NCBI GenBank assembly: GCA_000226015.1
Contig: JH153777.1
Location: forward strand, 195,675 to 241,903
Reading direction: 5' to 3'
DNA: 46,229 bases
Origin: Mnemiopsis leidyi
Lineage: Eukaryota > Ctenophora > Tentaculata > Lobata > Bolinopsidae
Part shown: positions 45,587 through 46,229 of the stretch, in pieces
Numbering within the stretch: the first letter of the stretch is position 1
Layout: every line of letters starts with the position of its first letter
The notes under the pieces: model-generated
Seen by the model: only the letters and a program-made list of their open reading frames with translations
The model's database searches: none
Told to the model about the DNA's origin: nothing
Program-made: the position numbers and the translations under genes

Positions 45587-45720
45587 ATGCTGTACAAAAA
45601 CATAAACGTTGTGGTATTGCTCCTCTCAGTTTGCTATCTGCCCACCTACTGTTTAGACAACATGCCCCATACTGCTATCGATAATGTCCCTGCAGTTCTT
45701 GGACAGCCTCTCCAAATCAG
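45587..45720 (+). CDS. Ig-like receptor C, exon 1 only
   Basis: A 134-nt exon with ATG, signal peptide and the first 44 codons, differing from exon 1 of gene A at two bases by eye and ending at the same donor phase (CAAATCAG|GTACAA). It is preceded by the shared CTTAACCCAAAGTTTAGC. Intron sequence just after the donor (GTCAAGAAGGTGGGGTTTTC) resembles that of gene B and not A. The second exon should lie beyond the right edge. If the gene is complete it is a third member of the array; otherwise it is an orphan exon. Confidence 0.75.
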
Positions 45721-46229
45721 GTACAACTATAATGTCAAGAAGGTGGGGTTTTCATTATTTTTTCCCGTCATTACTAAGGGTTAACGATCGAGGGGGTGGT
45801 TGGAGAATGTGTATACTAGGTTTATGTCGTGTGTTACGTTACGTTCGTGCGCGCGCTCCTTTATCAAACTTATTCATGTATACGAATACAATAATAGCTG
45901 TGCTAACAGACTAAACTGCCTCCGGCTGACAAATGTAGTTCACATTATGCAATGTATACATGATTGCCTCAATTATTTGTTCTAATCATGCCACAATCGC
46001 AACAAGATGTACCATCAATCAAGAGATAGGATCAAAATTCTTTTAAACTGAAGTTTTATTGAGTAATTTGTCTTGAATGACAGATTACATAGATTGAAAG
46101 ATGAATGTAACACGATTTTAAACGTTCAGCCGGACAATTTTAATTAACAACTTAATCCACACCATTTGTAAAAACACATGAACGTTGTACGAATAAAGGT
46201 CGCATATACAATACAATAATGGCGACGTT
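45721..46229 (+). other. Start of intron 1 of Ig gene C
   Basis: No exon 2 homology appears within the 509 bp available. In genes A and B the second exon begins 3.9 and 3.6 kb after the donor. No retroelement motif is visible here. Confidence 0.5.

Overview
This window is nuclear DNA from an invertebrate animal. It has multi-exon genes with GT-AG introns of about 100 to 4,000 bp, an AT-rich base composition, many short tandem repeats, tRNA-derived SINE-like repeats, and decayed CR1-type, other non-LTR and Penelope-like retroelements. The gene set (RAD17, TSR3, a GT8 glycosyltransferase, ATP9, TMEM126, TLCD5) is conserved across animals. I cannot name the species; an early-branching or soft-bodied marine invertebrate such as a cnidarian is a guess only. 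All exon models were built by hand from reading-frame continuity, splice-site consensus and recalled family similarity. No search was run.

Layout. 1-2.9 kb: minisatellite, a periodic CACGTG cluster and no recognised exon. 2.9-6.0 kb: 3' part of a RAD17 checkpoint clamp-loader gene. 6.5-10.4 kb: complete TSR3 in five exons, with a single-exon secreted PI-PLC X-domain gene on the opposite strand inside its last intron, broken by one frameshift. 11.0-13.7 kb: complete eight-exon GT8 glycosyltransferase with a CTGT microsatellite and the window's only N gap in one intron. 13.7-19.2 kb: repeats and palindromes. 19.2-22.4 kb: an intact, intronless ATP9/NEO1-type P4-ATPase. 23.1-23.9 kb: last exon of a TMEM126-like gene and a convergent small ORF. 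24.3-27.7 kb: complete seven-exon TLCD5-like gene. 27.7-31.6 kb: repeats and a retroelement remnant.

31.6-46.2 kb is the most unusual part. It is a same-strand tandem array of at least three paralogous genes for type I membrane proteins with two Ig-like domains. Each starts with an almost identical 134-nt signal-peptide exon. In the two complete members one roughly 1-kb second exon carries both Ig domains, the membrane span and the tail. Exon 1 and the cytoplasmic tail are nearly identical between paralogues while the ectodomains differ in sequence and loop length. Intron 1 has been enlarged separately in each complete copy, by a CR1-type LINE in gene A and by a Penelope-like element plus a large foldback in gene B. 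This is the mosaic expected of a recently expanded recognition-receptor cluster, but that role is inference.

A second theme is short tandem duplication across splice sites. RAD17 has an 81-bp in-frame duplication of an acceptor and TLCD5 a 63-bp in-frame duplication of a donor. Each creates a second consensus splice site that would insert a repeated peptide without shifting frame.
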